A stretch of 64,000 nucleotides of DNA, taken from NCBI RefSeq assembly GCF_000286955.2, contig NZ_AJYK02000086.1:1-64000 (forward strand), given 5' to 3'. Every line of letters begins with the position of its first letter. Position 1 is the stretch's first letter. The notes under the pieces are model-generated. The model had not been told where the DNA came from. It was given only the letters and a program-made list of their open reading frames with translations, and ran no database searches. Made by a program: the position numbers and the translations under genes. This DNA comes from Vibrio rumoiensis 1S-45 (GTDB lineage: Bacteria; Pseudomonadota; Gammaproteobacteria; Enterobacterales; Vibrionaceae). Positions 16,053 to 25,279 of the stretch are shown here, in pieces.

Positions 16053-18152
16053 CTACCACAGATAATTAATGGTTGCTGTTGCGCTCATTTCTTCGCCGTA
16101 ATAGCAATAGTAATCACAGCTTGCAACGTACTCTTTGTTGGTTAAGTTATTAACGTTTACTTGTGCGCGCCATTTCTGAGTGATGTCATAACGAGCCATG
16201 GCATCAAACAAGGTGACACTTGGTACTTGTAAAGTGCCTGCACCATCTGAAGTATGACCAACGGAGCTACCCATATAACGAGCACCAGCACCAATAATAA
16301 AGCTATCTAATCCTAAATGGCTAAAGTCATATTCCAACCATGTTGAAGCCATGTGACGAGGGATCAAGGGAGTACGCTGTTCGTTACCTAATCCGTCATC
16401 TGATCTTGCATCTGTATAGGTATAGTTTGCACGCACTAGAAGATCTTGGGTAACATTTGCTACGCCTTCAATTTCTACGCCTTGCGAAGTGAGTTCCTGA
16501 GTTTGAGTTTGTTGCGCGGTACTCGGATCGTAAACAAGACCATTTTTTTGATTGATATTAAACCATGCCATATTGATATAGCCATTTATGAATGATGGCT
16601 CATATTTAAAACCAGCTTCAGTTTGTTGACCTTCAAGCGGTTTATAAGCTTTACCTGTTGCTGCGTCTACTGATGCAAGAACTTCGAAAGATTCGTCATA
16701 ACTGATATATGGAGTGAAACCAAAATCAGTCTGATACATTAAGCCGCCACTTAAAGCCAAATTGGTATTATGAATGTCTTCTTGAGTCGAACCACTGTCA
16801 TTTTGTAAACGAACGATGTCATAGCGACCACCGACTTTCATTATCCATTTATCATCTAATTTTACTTGCTGTTGCGCATAGAAACCCGCTTGCCCTTTAG
16901 TAATATCAACAAGGGTGGCTCGGTCATCAATCGGTTGATAATTACCATAAACAGGATCAAAGGCATTAATGTTTCCAGTCGTTCCACCGTAATTTACGCC
17001 CCAGTCATCGGCTTCCATACTGTCGTTATTGTAGTGTTGTAAATCGACACCAAACAAGAAGGTGTTTTCTGTACGATCGGTGCTCCAATTGGCAATGGCT
17101 TGGTTGTCCATACTGTATGAATCGGTCGTACCGTCACGATAAACGATGCCGCGAGCGAGATCGGCGCTTGTTTCACTGCCAAAAGCATAAGTGCTGCGAA
17201 GTAATAAATCAGTATGGGCGTAACGTGTGTTCTGTTTGAATTGCCAAACATCATTAAAATGATGCTCTAATTCATAAGCCAGTGACAGCTGAGTGTTTTC
17301 ATTTTTATCGTATCCAGGTTCGCCAAGGTTGGTACTTGGATCTAATTTACCTTCAGGTGTATCGATAAGTGTGCCATAAGCGGGTTTAAATGGGTTCGTG
17401 GGTACGCCATCATCTTTTTTATAGGAAGCTAAAAAGGTGATGGAAGTGTCTGGGCTAATATCCCAAGCAAGGCTTGGTGCAAGATAAACACGATCGGTAT
17501 ATGTGTCGTCAAGCATGCCATCTCTTTCACTCATCATGCCAACTAAGCGGAAGCGAACATCCCCGTCGTCATCAACAAAGCTGGTGACATCAATACCTAT
17601 TTGCTGTTGATTATTCGTCCCCGCTTGAAGTTGCAACATACCACCTTCTGTGTAACCAGGGCGTTTTGATACGGCATTGATTACGCCACCAGGAGGGGCT
17701 TCACCATATAAAATTGCAGAAGGACCTTTCAATACTTCAACTTGCTCTAGGCCGAATGGCTCTAGTGTCCAATTGTAATATCCAACATTGTAAAGGCGGT
17801 TACCATCAAGGTAGGTGGCTGCATCAAAGCCACGAATTTTAAACCAATCTTGATCATTATCTGAACCATAAGGCTGAGTCAGCACGCCTGGTTGATAGCG
17901 AAGTGCTTCATCTAATTTTTTAGGTTGCTGGATTGAAAGTTGTTCTTCATCAATCACCGACACACTGCGCGGCGTTTCTGCCAATGGTGTTGCAACTTTT
18001 AAGGCAGAAGCTGTTACCGTGATGGTATCGAGTTGATCATTTTCAGGTTTGTCTTCAGCAAAAGTAGGTAAAGCAAAAAGAAGTAAAGATAAACCCATAC
18101 TCGGTCGAACCGTCTTAGCTATAGCTTGAGACAAAGGGGAGAGCGCTATCAT
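16053..18152 (-). CDS. TonB-dependent hydroxamate siderophore receptor (FhuA/FoxA-like)
   Basis: From the ATG at 18152 the protein has 699 residues: a signal peptide ending near TFA-ED, a TonB box-like DTITVTAS, a plug domain (about 50-165; LDEALRYQPGV, RGFDA, EVLKGPSAILYGEAPPGG) and a 22-strand barrel ending in an aromatic residue (NYLW). Two cysteines near the C-terminus (SCDYYCYYGEE) recall FhuA-type receptors. It should import ferric hydroxamates across the outer membrane using TonB energy. GGAA lies about 7 nt before this ATG; a longer frame to 18329 has no signal peptide logic. A Fur box lies 31-49 bp upstream. Confidence 0.9.
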   Translation of the reverse strand: MIALSPLSQAIAKTVRPSMGLSLLLFALPTFAEDKPENDQLDTITVTASALKVATPLAETPRSVSVIDEEQLSIQQPKKLDEALRYQPGVLTQPYGSDNDQDWFKIRGFDAATYLDGNRLYNVGYYNWTLEPFGLEQVEVLKGPSAILYGEAPPGGVINAVSKRPGYTEGGMLQLQAGTNNQQQIGIDVTSFVDDDGDVRFRLVGMMSERDGMLDDTYTDRVYLAPSLAWDISPDTSITFLASYKKDDGVPTNPFKPAYGTLIDTPEGKLDPSTNLGEPGYDKNENTQLSLAYELEHHFNDVWQFKQNTRYAHTDLLLRSTYAFGSETSADLARGIVYRDGTTDSYSMDNQAIANWSTDRTENTFLFGVDLQHYNNDSMEADDWGVNYGGTTGNINAFDPVYGNYQPIDDRATLVDITKGQAGFYAQQQVKLDDKWIMKVGGRYDIVRLQNDSGSTQEDIHNTNLALSGGLMYQTDFGFTPYISYDESFEVLASVDAATGKAYKPLEGQQTEAGFKYEPSFINGYINMAWFNINQKNGLVYDPSTAQQTQTQELTSQGVEIEGVANVTQDLLVRANYTYTDARSDDGLGNEQRTPLIPRHMASTWLEYDFSHLGLDSFIIGAGARYMGSSVGHTSDGAGTLQVPSVTLFDAMARYDITQKWRAQVNVNNLTNKEYVASCDYYCYYGEEMSATATINYLW

Positions 18153-18182
18153 GAATAAGTTCCAATAAGTGTGAATACAATT

Positions 18183-18201
18183 GTTATTGATAATTGTTAC
18201 C
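18183..18201 (-). promoter_or_regulatory. Putative Fur box
   Basis: GTTATTGATAATTGTTACC matches the 19-bp Fur consensus GATAATGATAATCATTATC at 14 positions by hand count. It is placed just upstream of the siderophore receptor start, so iron repression of the fhu cluster is expected. A weaker match (about 18346-18364) lies nearer the divergent ABC gene. Confidence 0.65.
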
Positions 18202-18440
18202 ATTCGTAATCTTATTGTGTTATTTAACAGATTTCTAGAACTAATTAGATAATTATTAATAAAACTATAATTACAATGATCAAAATCAAGTGAGGGTGGG
18301 CAAAGCTCCCTTTTGGCTTTATCATGCACGCAGTGAATTGGAAATCATTAGTGATAATGAGGTTGGCCCCTTATTAGATAATGGTTTTTCTTAAAGATCA
18401 TATCGTTGAGCACACTCTTTTCTTAATGGAACCCTTTTTT

Positions 18441-20306
18441 ATGTTCAAGTTTTTTGAAGGTTTAACCTCCGCCTTTCCAAAAGATAAGGTAGAAACACCC
18501 CCGAATACTTTATTTGCATTTTGCATGCACTATAGCCGCGACTTTTTATTGCCAATTCTCTTCATGTCTTTGCTTAGTGCCGGTATTGCTATTATTGAAG
18601 TGTCTTTGATGAGCTTTATGGGGTCGATTGTAGACATGCTCTCTACCCATACTCCAGAAACATTATGGGCCGCGGAAGGCTCACGTATTATCGGCATGGG
18701 GCTGGTCATTATTGTGGTGATTCCAGTCATTGGTTTTCTGCATTCGATGATTATGCATCAGACGTTATTGGGTAACTTCCCGATGTCGATTCGTTGGCTT
18801 GCTCACCGTTATTTGTTGAATCAAAGTGTGACTTTTTATCAAGATGACTTTGCAGGACGAATTGCCACTAAAGTGATGCAAACCTCGCTTGCTATCCGTG
18901 AAACGGTAATGAAATTCGCCGATATGTTGGTTTATATTACGGTGTATTTTGTGTCGATGTTTGTGCTCATGGCGCAAGCCGATCTGTGGTTAATGGTTCC
19001 TATGGTGATTTGGTTGGTGGCGTATGTGCTCACTCAAGTTTACTTTGTACCAAAAATGAAACGCATCGCGACTGCACAAGCCGATGCGCGTTCTTTGATG
19101 ACGGGCCGAATTGTTGATAGTTATACCAACATAGCGACAGTCAAACTCTTTTCACACACTAACCGTGAAACCGAATATGCTGAAAAAAGCATGCAATCTT
19201 TCTTGAAAACCGTGTATGCGCAAATGCGTATGGCGACGGTGTTTTTATTTAGTATTGATATGCTTAACTACTTATTGCTCTTCTCTGTTGCGGCGTTGTC
19301 GATAGGTTTGTGGATGAATAGCATGATCACGGTTGGGGCAATTGCTGTCGCGATTAGTTTGGCATTGCGTATTCAAGGCATGTCTAAATGGATTATGTGG
19401 GAAATTAGCGCCATCTTTGAAAATATAGGAACCGTTGTCGATGGTATGAACACCCTGTCTAAACCAGTGACAACCCAAGATGTGGATAACGCACCAGCGC
19501 TTGAAGTACAAAACGGCGGCATTGAGTTTGACCATGTAAAATTCCACTATGGTGAAAAAGATAAGGGTGTGATTGATGATTTGCATTTCAACATTAAACC
19601 TGGTGAAAAAGTCGGGTTAGTGGGGCGTTCTGGTGCGGGCAAATCGACGTTAGTGAACCTACTGTTACGTTTTTATGATTTAGAAAGTGGCACCATTCGT
19701 ATTGATGGCCAAGATATTTCTAAAGTGAAGCAAGATTCACTTCGTGGAAAGATTGGTATGATTACTCAAGACACCTCATTGCTGCATCGCAGTATTCGCG
19801 AGAATATTTTATACGGTCGCCCAGATGCCACAGAAGCAGAATTACTTGCTGCGACCACTCAAGCACACGCGCATGAGTTCATTGCCGATTTAACCGATAC
19901 TTTCGGTAATGTTGGTTACGATGCGCAAGTGGGCGAGCGTGGGGTGAAGCTTTCTGGTGGACAGCGCCAACGTATCGCTATTTCTCGTGTGCTATTAAAA
20001 GATGCGCCAATCCTAATTATGGATGAAGCGACCTCGGCACTGGATTCAGAAGTGGAAGCGGCGATTCAAGAAAGCCTGTATGAACTAATGGAAGGTAAAA
20101 CGGTTATTGCCATTGCGCACCGTTTGTCGACAATTGCGGCTATGGATCGCTTGATTGTGTTAGATAAAGGTCAGATTCTGGAGCAAGGTTCACATCAAGA
20201 ATTGATTGCACAAGGTGGGGTTTATGCACAACTTTGGGCGCATCAAACTGGCGGGTTTTTAGGAAGTGATGAAGCGGATTCACTTGAGGATGCAAAAGTA
20301 TCGTAA
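18441..20306 (+). CDS. Exporter-type ABC transporter, fused permease and ATPase
   Basis: From the ATG at 18441 the protein has 621 residues: an N-terminal six-helix exporter domain (about 30-330) and a nucleotide-binding domain with Walker A GRSGAGKST, signature KLSGGQRQR, Walker B ILIMDEATSALD and the H-loop in IAIAHRLST. It would act as a homodimer in the inner membrane. The substrate is unknown. It is divergent from the siderophore receptor across a region holding a Fur box, which hints at a siderophore or iron-complex role, although related genes occur widely in Vibrio without such a link. In-frame ATGs at 18381 and 18426 would add 20 or 5 residues; 18441 best fits the family N-terminus. 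Confidence 0.85.
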   Translation: MFKFFEGLTSAFPKDKVETPPNTLFAFCMHYSRDFLLPILFMSLLSAGIAIIEVSLMSFMGSIVDMLSTHTPETLWAAEGSRIIGMGLVIIVVIPVIGFLHSMIMHQTLLGNFPMSIRWLAHRYLLNQSVTFYQDDFAGRIATKVMQTSLAIRETVMKFADMLVYITVYFVSMFVLMAQADLWLMVPMVIWLVAYVLTQVYFVPKMKRIATAQADARSLMTGRIVDSYTNIATVKLFSHTNRETEYAEKSMQSFLKTVYAQMRMATVFLFSIDMLNYLLLFSVAALSIGLWMNSMITVGAIAVAISLALRIQGMSKWIMWEISAIFENIGTVVDGMNTLSKPVTTQDVDNAPALEVQNGGIEFDHVKFHYGEKDKGVIDDLHFNIKPGEKVGLVGRSGAGKSTLVNLLLRFYDLESGTIRIDGQDISKVKQDSLRGKIGMITQDTSLLHRSIRENILYGRPDATEAELLAATTQAHAHEFIADLTDTFGNVGYDAQVGERGVKLSGGQRQRIAISRVLLKDAPILIMDEATSALDSEVEAAIQESLYELMEGKTVIAIAHRLSTIAAMDRLIVLDKGQILEQGSHQELIAQGGVYAQLWAHQTGGFLGSDEADSLEDAKVS

Positions 20307-20337
20307 CTTATTGCTCTAGATAAATTGATATCAAATG

Positions 20338-20372
20338 AAAGGCTCGTTACTTCGATAGCAAGCCTTTTTTTG
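20338..20372 (+). terminator. Intrinsic terminator
   Basis: An AAAGGCTCGTTA / AGCAAGCCTTT imperfect stem followed by seven T residues lies about 30 bp after the ABC transporter stop. Confidence 0.7.
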
Positions 20373-20511
20373 TGGTTTTTTTGAATTTTCAATTATTGCG
20401 TGCTCGCGCAGATTAATTAAAAAGTCACTACTCTATACTCTCGCTCTTATTTTTTCTCAAGTTCTCGAATAGGTCGGTAACTCGTCTCATTTAAGTATAG
20501 GTTGGTTGTAT

Positions 20512-21969
20512 ATGCTAGGTAAATGTTACGTACGAGCTTTACTCAACGCAGTTGTGATTATTGCTATCTTAGCAATGAGTTTTATCTATGAAGTAAATAA
20601 ATCTCGTTCTTATTTGAAATCTGTCTTTGATATTTTTGCATCTACCTTACAGCAAATTGGTGATAACAATGTTTCCGATGCTAACTACGCTCAGGTGATG
20701 ATTGAGCACGGCTCTAAAGTTAAGAGCTCACCGAGTGTGCTCTCGAATGTAGATTTACATTATTTTCCTTCACGTAATGAATATGGCTTCAATCAAGGTG
20801 TTTATCCAAATGTGGCAGCTAATGGCATGTTAATTGGTTATGGCAAGCCACCTGAAATTTTAGTTGAAAATGGTAATCGTTTTTTGACAATGGATAAAAT
20901 TTGGAATAATTACCGTAAGGCGAATAAATTCCACAATCATTTCGTAGTCAACTATGAATATCAATTTGTTTACTTATCAAATATCCGTCTACTTGAAAAT
21001 AGGGAACATTTTATAAAAGAAGGAATGATTAAGCCTCAGCGGTTCCGTAAAGGATTAGAAGAACAATATACAAAAGACCTTGAACAATATGGTTTTTTCT
21101 TTACTTTGCCCTATCAAAACTTACTTGATGACGGCAAAGTATTTTCAGTAATTACTCCTGTTTATTATCAAGGTGAGCTATTTGTTGATATTGGAACTGA
21201 TATTGAACTTGATGAGTTAAAAACTATTATTCAGCTTTATCCAGATCTAAAAAAGTCAATTCAAGTAGATTTAGTATTTAATGGTGGTGATATTTCTGTT
21301 CCTGTAAGCGAGGCGAGATATAACAGTTGGGATGTATTTCATTATAAGTATGAAGTTCCAAATTTAGGTACACTAGTTGCACATTATGATGTTCTTTATT
21401 TTTCTACAAAACTGTTTCCTGAATTATGTTTGTTGGTCATGCTATCGATAATTTTCCATCTAGTTTGGTCATCATCTCAACGACAAAAACAAGAAAAATT
21501 ACTACTAAAAGAACAGCTTACGCATGACTCGATGACTGGCCTATATAATCGCCGAATTTTAGATGAGCAGGTGATCCAAGAAATTGATTTGTTAAATAAA
21601 CAAAATAATCCTGTCTGTATTATTGCTATTGATGCCAATAACTTTAAGAAAATCAATGATAACCATGGTCATCAGGTAGGAGATAAAGCAATACTGCACA
21701 TAGCTGACTGCTTAGCAACATGTACACGTAGTCACGACTATTGTATACGTATGGGTGGTGATGAATTTTTCATTGTTTTACCTAATCTACCTCTAGAGCC
21801 AGCTTATAAAATAGCAGCACGTTTAGAAAAAAAAGTTCGGGAGCGTTCTATAGACTCTGTGGACGTTGAGGTTACAATCACCAGTGCGACAACTCAAATG
21901 TTACCAAATGAGACTTTCGACCAAGTTTATAAAAGAGTTGATGAATTGCTGTATGAGAAAAAGGGCTAG
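20512..21969 (+). CDS. Membrane diguanylate cyclase (GGDEF)
   Basis: The protein (485 residues from ATG 20512) has an N-terminal membrane helix (about 10-27), a periplasmic sensor region of about 270 residues of a type I do not recognise, a second helix (about 302-322) and a GGDEF domain (about 335-485). The active-site motif is intact (RMGGDEFFIVLP). An RSHD inhibitory site lies five residues before it, so it should make c-di-GMP and be product-inhibited. A TTG at 20506 would add two residues, but the ATG is better placed behind AGG. It is monocistronic. CGAG-type repeats resembling those in the fhu spacers occur just upstream (about 20462-20484). Confidence 0.9.
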   Translation: MLGKCYVRALLNAVVIIAILAMSFIYEVNKSRSYLKSVFDIFASTLQQIGDNNVSDANYAQVMIEHGSKVKSSPSVLSNVDLHYFPSRNEYGFNQGVYPNVAANGMLIGYGKPPEILVENGNRFLTMDKIWNNYRKANKFHNHFVVNYEYQFVYLSNIRLLENREHFIKEGMIKPQRFRKGLEEQYTKDLEQYGFFFTLPYQNLLDDGKVFSVITPVYYQGELFVDIGTDIELDELKTIIQLYPDLKKSIQVDLVFNGGDISVPVSEARYNSWDVFHYKYEVPNLGTLVAHYDVLYFSTKLFPELCLLVMLSIIFHLVWSSSQRQKQEKLLLKEQLTHDSMTGLYNRRILDEQVIQEIDLLNKQNNPVCIIAIDANNFKKINDNHGHQVGDKAILHIADCLATCTRSHDYCIRMGGDEFFIVLPNLPLEPAYKIAARLEKKVRERSIDSVDVEVTITSATTQMLPNETFDQVYKRVDELLYEKKG

Positions 21970-22010
21970 AAATTGGTTAGCCATTATTGATAGGTGGTAT
22001 TTTAGCCTAA

Positions 22011-22086
22011 TGGCGTCCCCTACAGGATTCGAACCTGTGTCTAAGACTTAGGAGGTCCTTGTTCTATCCAGCTGAACTAAGGGGAC
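22011..22086 (-). tRNA. tRNA-Arg (anticodon CCU)
   Basis: Read leftwards, a 76-nt cloverleaf starts GTCCCC and ends GGGGAC-GCCA, with the CCA end encoded. The anticodon stem AGGAC/GTCTT encloses loop CTCCTAA, giving anticodon CCU (codon AGG). The T arm ACAGG-TTCGAAT-CCTGT is standard. This is the E. coli argW counterpart, a frequent integration site elsewhere, but no integrase or att duplication is seen here. Confidence 0.95.
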
Positions 22087-22122
22087 ACAAAAGGTGTTGC
22101 GTTTACTTAGGTTATTTAAAGT

Positions 22123-22147
22123 CACCACTTAAAGTACTTTGGGTATA
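22123..22147. repeat. Degenerate half copy of the palindromic repeat
   Basis: CACCACTTAAAGTACTTTGG, continuing GTATA, resembles the right arm of the element at 6225-6302. It lies 37-61 bp upstream of the leftward tRNA, in its likely promoter region. The rest of 22148-22340 shows nothing I can name. Confidence 0.35.
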
Positions 22148-22352
22148 AGTCAAAGTATGAACACACTAGGTGGTTTACTTTAATCTGCGTGGATAATACG
22201 GATTTTTATCGAATAAGCCAAGCAACAAGCCGGAGTTTTACATTGCATTTTAAGATAGGTTGTTTAATTGTTGATAATTCCTACAATGAATCTTAAGTGA
22301 TGAGATATAAAAAATATGTTGAGTTCTTTTGTTCATAAGGGAGCCATTATTT

Positions 22353-22403
22353 ATGTTTTACTATTGGTATTTTTCTTCAAAAGAAGGCTTGTATGGCTGT
22401 TAG
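22353..22403 (+). CDS. Possible 16-residue leader peptide overlapping the DUF2254 gene
   Basis: An ATG lies 9 nt after AAGGGAG, a strong ribosome binding site, and opens a frame encoding MFYYWYFSSKEGLYGC. The stop TAG at 22401-22403 overlaps the first codons of the DUF2254 gene, which itself has only a modest binding site. The layout suggests translational coupling. No conservation evidence is available, and the peptide may be an accident of the true gene start region. Confidence 0.35.
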   Translation: MFYYWYFSSKEGLYGC

Positions 22404-23679
22404 TTTTTCTCGTGATCATATTCGATTCTTATTTAATCGCCTTAAAGATAAGCTTTGGGTGAAACCCCTATGGATGTGTATTTGCTCTATTTTCGCAGTT
22501 TTTGTAGCAAAAGTAGCTGATCACATTGAAACAGAGCTATTTATTCTTCCTGTTAGCTTAGATTCGTTGGTGACACTACTTGAAATCATGGCTTCTAGTA
22601 TGTTGGTGATTGCGACGTTTTCAGTTGGTTCTATGGTGTCTGCATATGCATCGGCGAGTACCTCCGCGACGCCTAGAGCTTTTACTTTGGTGGTTTCTGA
22701 TGATGTGTCTAAAAATGCTTTATCGCGTTTTATTGGCTCATTTATCTTTAGTATTGTTGCGCTTACTGCGGTTAAAAATGAATTTTTTGGGGTGTCTGGC
22801 CTTTTTGTACTGTTTATTTTGACTGGGTTTGTATTTGCATTAGTGATTTTAACGTTTATTCGTTGGGTGGATCGTTTAGCGAGATTAGGGCGGATCGGCT
22901 CAACGGTTGATCGGGTTGAAAAGGTGGCGATGGATGCGCTTATTCGCCAGCGTAATACCCCTAATCTTTCTGGTGCGCGGTGTATTGATCGAGGTAAGGG
23001 TGAACCTGTCGTTGCGACGAGTGTGGGTTATATTCAACATGTTGATATTAGTCGTTTACATCAATGGGCAGAAAAATTTGATGCGAATGTGATCTTGGTT
23101 ACACTCCCTGGAGATTTTGTCGCTCCGGGAACAGAGATTGCGAGAGTGATATTAAATGATCAGCATAAAGATGAATTAGAATTTGATTACAAAGGTGTCA
23201 TTGGGGCATTTCAAATTGGTGCTGACCGGCTTTTCGATGATGACCCTAGATTTGGTTTGGTTGTGCTCTCGGAAATTGCCAGTAAAGCGTTATCACCTGC
23301 GGTGAATGATCCAGGTTCGGCGATTAAAGTAATTGGTAGTATGGTTCGCTTATTTGCAACTTGGTCAGAGCCTGTTCAAGAAAAGGATGAACAAGATTCT
23401 TGCTACGATAGAGTACAAGTTCCAGAAGTTAAAATTGAAGATATGTTTAATGATGCCTTTACCCCAATTGCGCGTGATGGAGCGGCTTGCTTGGAGGTTG
23501 TGACGCATTTACAAAAGTCACTGGTTGCTTTGCATTTGCTAGGAGATGAGCGCATGAAACAATCAGCAAAACATCATGCACAAATGTCGTTAAAGCGAAG
23601 TCAATTGGCGTTGGATTTACCTGAAGATGTATTGGCAGTCAGGGATGTTAGTTTGTTTGCTGGCACCGATAAAATTTAA
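22393..23679 (+). CDS. DUF2254 family membrane protein
   Basis: This 428-residue protein has about four N-terminal membrane segments (near 24-42, 62-88, 105-128 and 133-155) and then a soluble C-terminal half. The segment SSMLVIATFSVGSMVSAYAS and the later SEIASKALSPAVNDPGSA block are typical of DUF2254, a widespread inner-membrane family whose function I do not know. It is monocistronic and converges on the photolyase gene. Its start overlaps the possible leader peptide. The gap to the photolyase stop (23680-23802) has only a weak 7-bp inverted repeat (ATAACCG/CGGTTAT). Confidence 0.85.
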   Translation: MAVSFSRDHIRFLFNRLKDKLWVKPLWMCICSIFAVFVAKVADHIETELFILPVSLDSLVTLLEIMASSMLVIATFSVGSMVSAYASASTSATPRAFTLVVSDDVSKNALSRFIGSFIFSIVALTAVKNEFFGVSGLFVLFILTGFVFALVILTFIRWVDRLARLGRIGSTVDRVEKVAMDALIRQRNTPNLSGARCIDRGKGEPVVATSVGYIQHVDISRLHQWAEKFDANVILVTLPGDFVAPGTEIARVILNDQHKDELEFDYKGVIGAFQIGADRLFDDDPRFGLVVLSEIASKALSPAVNDPGSAIKVIGSMVRLFATWSEPVQEKDEQDSCYDRVQVPEVKIEDMFNDAFTPIARDGAACLEVVTHLQKSLVALHLLGDERMKQSAKHHAQMSLKRSQLALDLPEDVLAVRDVSLFAGTDKI

Positions 23680-23802
23680 AGCAATGACAATCTATTTCTT
23701 ATTTGAAAATAATGATGCCTAGTATGTAGTTGTTGCCGCTTTGTTGGCCATATCAAAATGTTATAACCGCAGATAAATGTTCAATGCACGGTTATGACTA
23801 AT

Positions 23803-25200
23803 TTAGATTCCTGTTTTATAAAAACTCAAAGCCTGCTGCCTTGCCGTTGCATGATCGACAACTGCTGGCCAATAACTCTCAATATGGTTTTGCTTTAAAT
23901 AGTCGTGAGGAAAATGCAGATGTTTTAACGGGACATTGTCGAGTTCGGGTAAGTATTTACGAATAAAGCTTCCATCTGGATCATATTTTTCACTTTGGGT
24001 AATGGGATTGAAAATTCGAAAATATGGTTGAGCATCACAGCCAGTGCCAGCAGCCCACTGCCATCCTCCATTGTTCGCGCTTAAATCACCATCAATAAGA
24101 TGTTGCATGAAGAATTTCTCACCCAGACGCCAATCCACTAAGCAGTGCTTAGTTAAAAAACTCGCCACAATCATACGCAATCGATTATGCATCCAGCCCG
24201 TTTGTATTAATTGCCTCATTGCTGCATCAACGATTGGATACCCTGTTTTTCCTTGTTGCCAAGCATGGAGAAGTTTAGGTGAGTTCAGCCAACTTAATCC
24301 ATTGTATTTGGCATTGAAATTTCTATGCTTATTGAGATCAGGGAAATGATGCAATAAGTGACGGTAAAAATCACGCCACGCTAATTCATTAAGCCAACTG
24401 CCTTCAGGTTGTGAGATAGCCTCTAAGGCTTGTGGGTGTTGATGCAATAATTCCGACAGTATCCGTTTAGGACTGATTGCACCAATAGCAAGATAAGGTG
24501 AAAGCCCAGATGTGCCTTTTATGGCAGGGAAATCTCGGTCGTGATGGTAATTGTTTAATTTATGCTGCATAAAATCGGGTACGACTTGTTGTAGAACGAC
24601 ATTGGCTAATGGCCATTTACTTGAATCTTGCTTTGGGGCATTAAAAGAAATAGCGATATTTTGAACCGATCTAGATAATGAAGTGTTGCTGGTAAATACT
24701 GATGACAGTGGTGCTTGATAAGTGCGTTGTAAGTGTGCTGCCCATGCTTTTTTGAATGGAGTGAAGACTTTGTACATTTCACCTTGACCATTTAATACCG
24801 AGCCTTTAGTAACAATAACATCCGATTCAAAAAAAAGAATATCAATGTCTTGTTCACTAAGCGCATGATCACGTACTTGCTCATTGAGTTCGACTTCTTG
24901 ATTAGCAAAAACTTGGTCGATGCTATGCTGTTGGCAGTATTCTAGTAAGCATTGAGACTGTGCTTTGAAATCCGTACTTTCTAGATGAAATAACGCAATA
25001 CCCATTTTCCCTAACTGCTCACCCAATAAGTTCAGATGACGTTCAATGAAGTCAATTTTGATGGGGGCAAGGTTATGATGTTGCCATTGTTGGGGTGTTG
25101 AAATGAATATGGCTTGGCAAGGTTGGTTAGTGTCCATTGCTGCTTGGAGGGCTGGGTTATCGTCGATGCGCAAATCATTGCGAAACCAGATGAGATTCAT
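23803..25200 (-). CDS. phr: Deoxyribodipyrimidine photolyase (class I CPD type)
   Basis: This 465-residue protein opens with the photolyase antenna domain (LIWFRNDLRIDDNPAL, 3-18) and ends with the FAD-binding helical domain. Hallmarks are GTSGLSPYLAIGAISPKRIL (about 229-248), WMHNRLRMIVASFL and NNGGWQWAAGTGCDAQPYFR (about 374-393). It repairs UV-induced cyclobutane pyrimidine dimers using blue light, with folate or deazaflavin as antenna. AAAGG lies about 6 nt before the ATG. The YbgA-like gene lies 79 bp upstream on the same strand, the same order as ybgA-phr in E. coli, so co-transcription is likely. Confidence 0.93.
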   Translation of the reverse strand: MNLIWFRNDLRIDDNPALQAAMDTNQPCQAIFISTPQQWQHHNLAPIKIDFIERHLNLLGEQLGKMGIALFHLESTDFKAQSQCLLEYCQQHSIDQVFANQEVELNEQVRDHALSEQDIDILFFESDVIVTKGSVLNGQGEMYKVFTPFKKAWAAHLQRTYQAPLSSVFTSNTSLSRSVQNIAISFNAPKQDSSKWPLANVVLQQVVPDFMQHKLNNYHHDRDFPAIKGTSGLSPYLAIGAISPKRILSELLHQHPQALEAISQPEGSWLNELAWRDFYRHLLHHFPDLNKHRNFNAKYNGLSWLNSPKLLHAWQQGKTGYPIVDAAMRQLIQTGWMHNRLRMIVASFLTKHCLVDWRLGEKFFMQHLIDGDLSANNGGWQWAAGTGCDAQPYFRIFNPITQSEKYDPDGSFIRKYLPELDNVPLKHLHFPHDYLKQNHIESYWPAVVDHATARQQALSFYKTGI

Positions 25201-25279
25201 AAATACCTTTCTATGAGTAATAGTGTTGTTTTAGTCATTATAAATTGCGATGAGGTGGTCCCCATCACATCATTCTAAG

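Noticed and set aside
21866-22051. Open frame ending in SPTGFEPVSKT
   Set aside because: Its 3' part is the antisense of tRNA-Arg, a well-known false protein, and its 5' part overlaps the GGDEF gene in another frame.
22011-22086. Genomic island at tRNA-Arg(CCU)
   Set aside because: No integrase, duplicated tRNA 3' end or composition shift is visible on either side.
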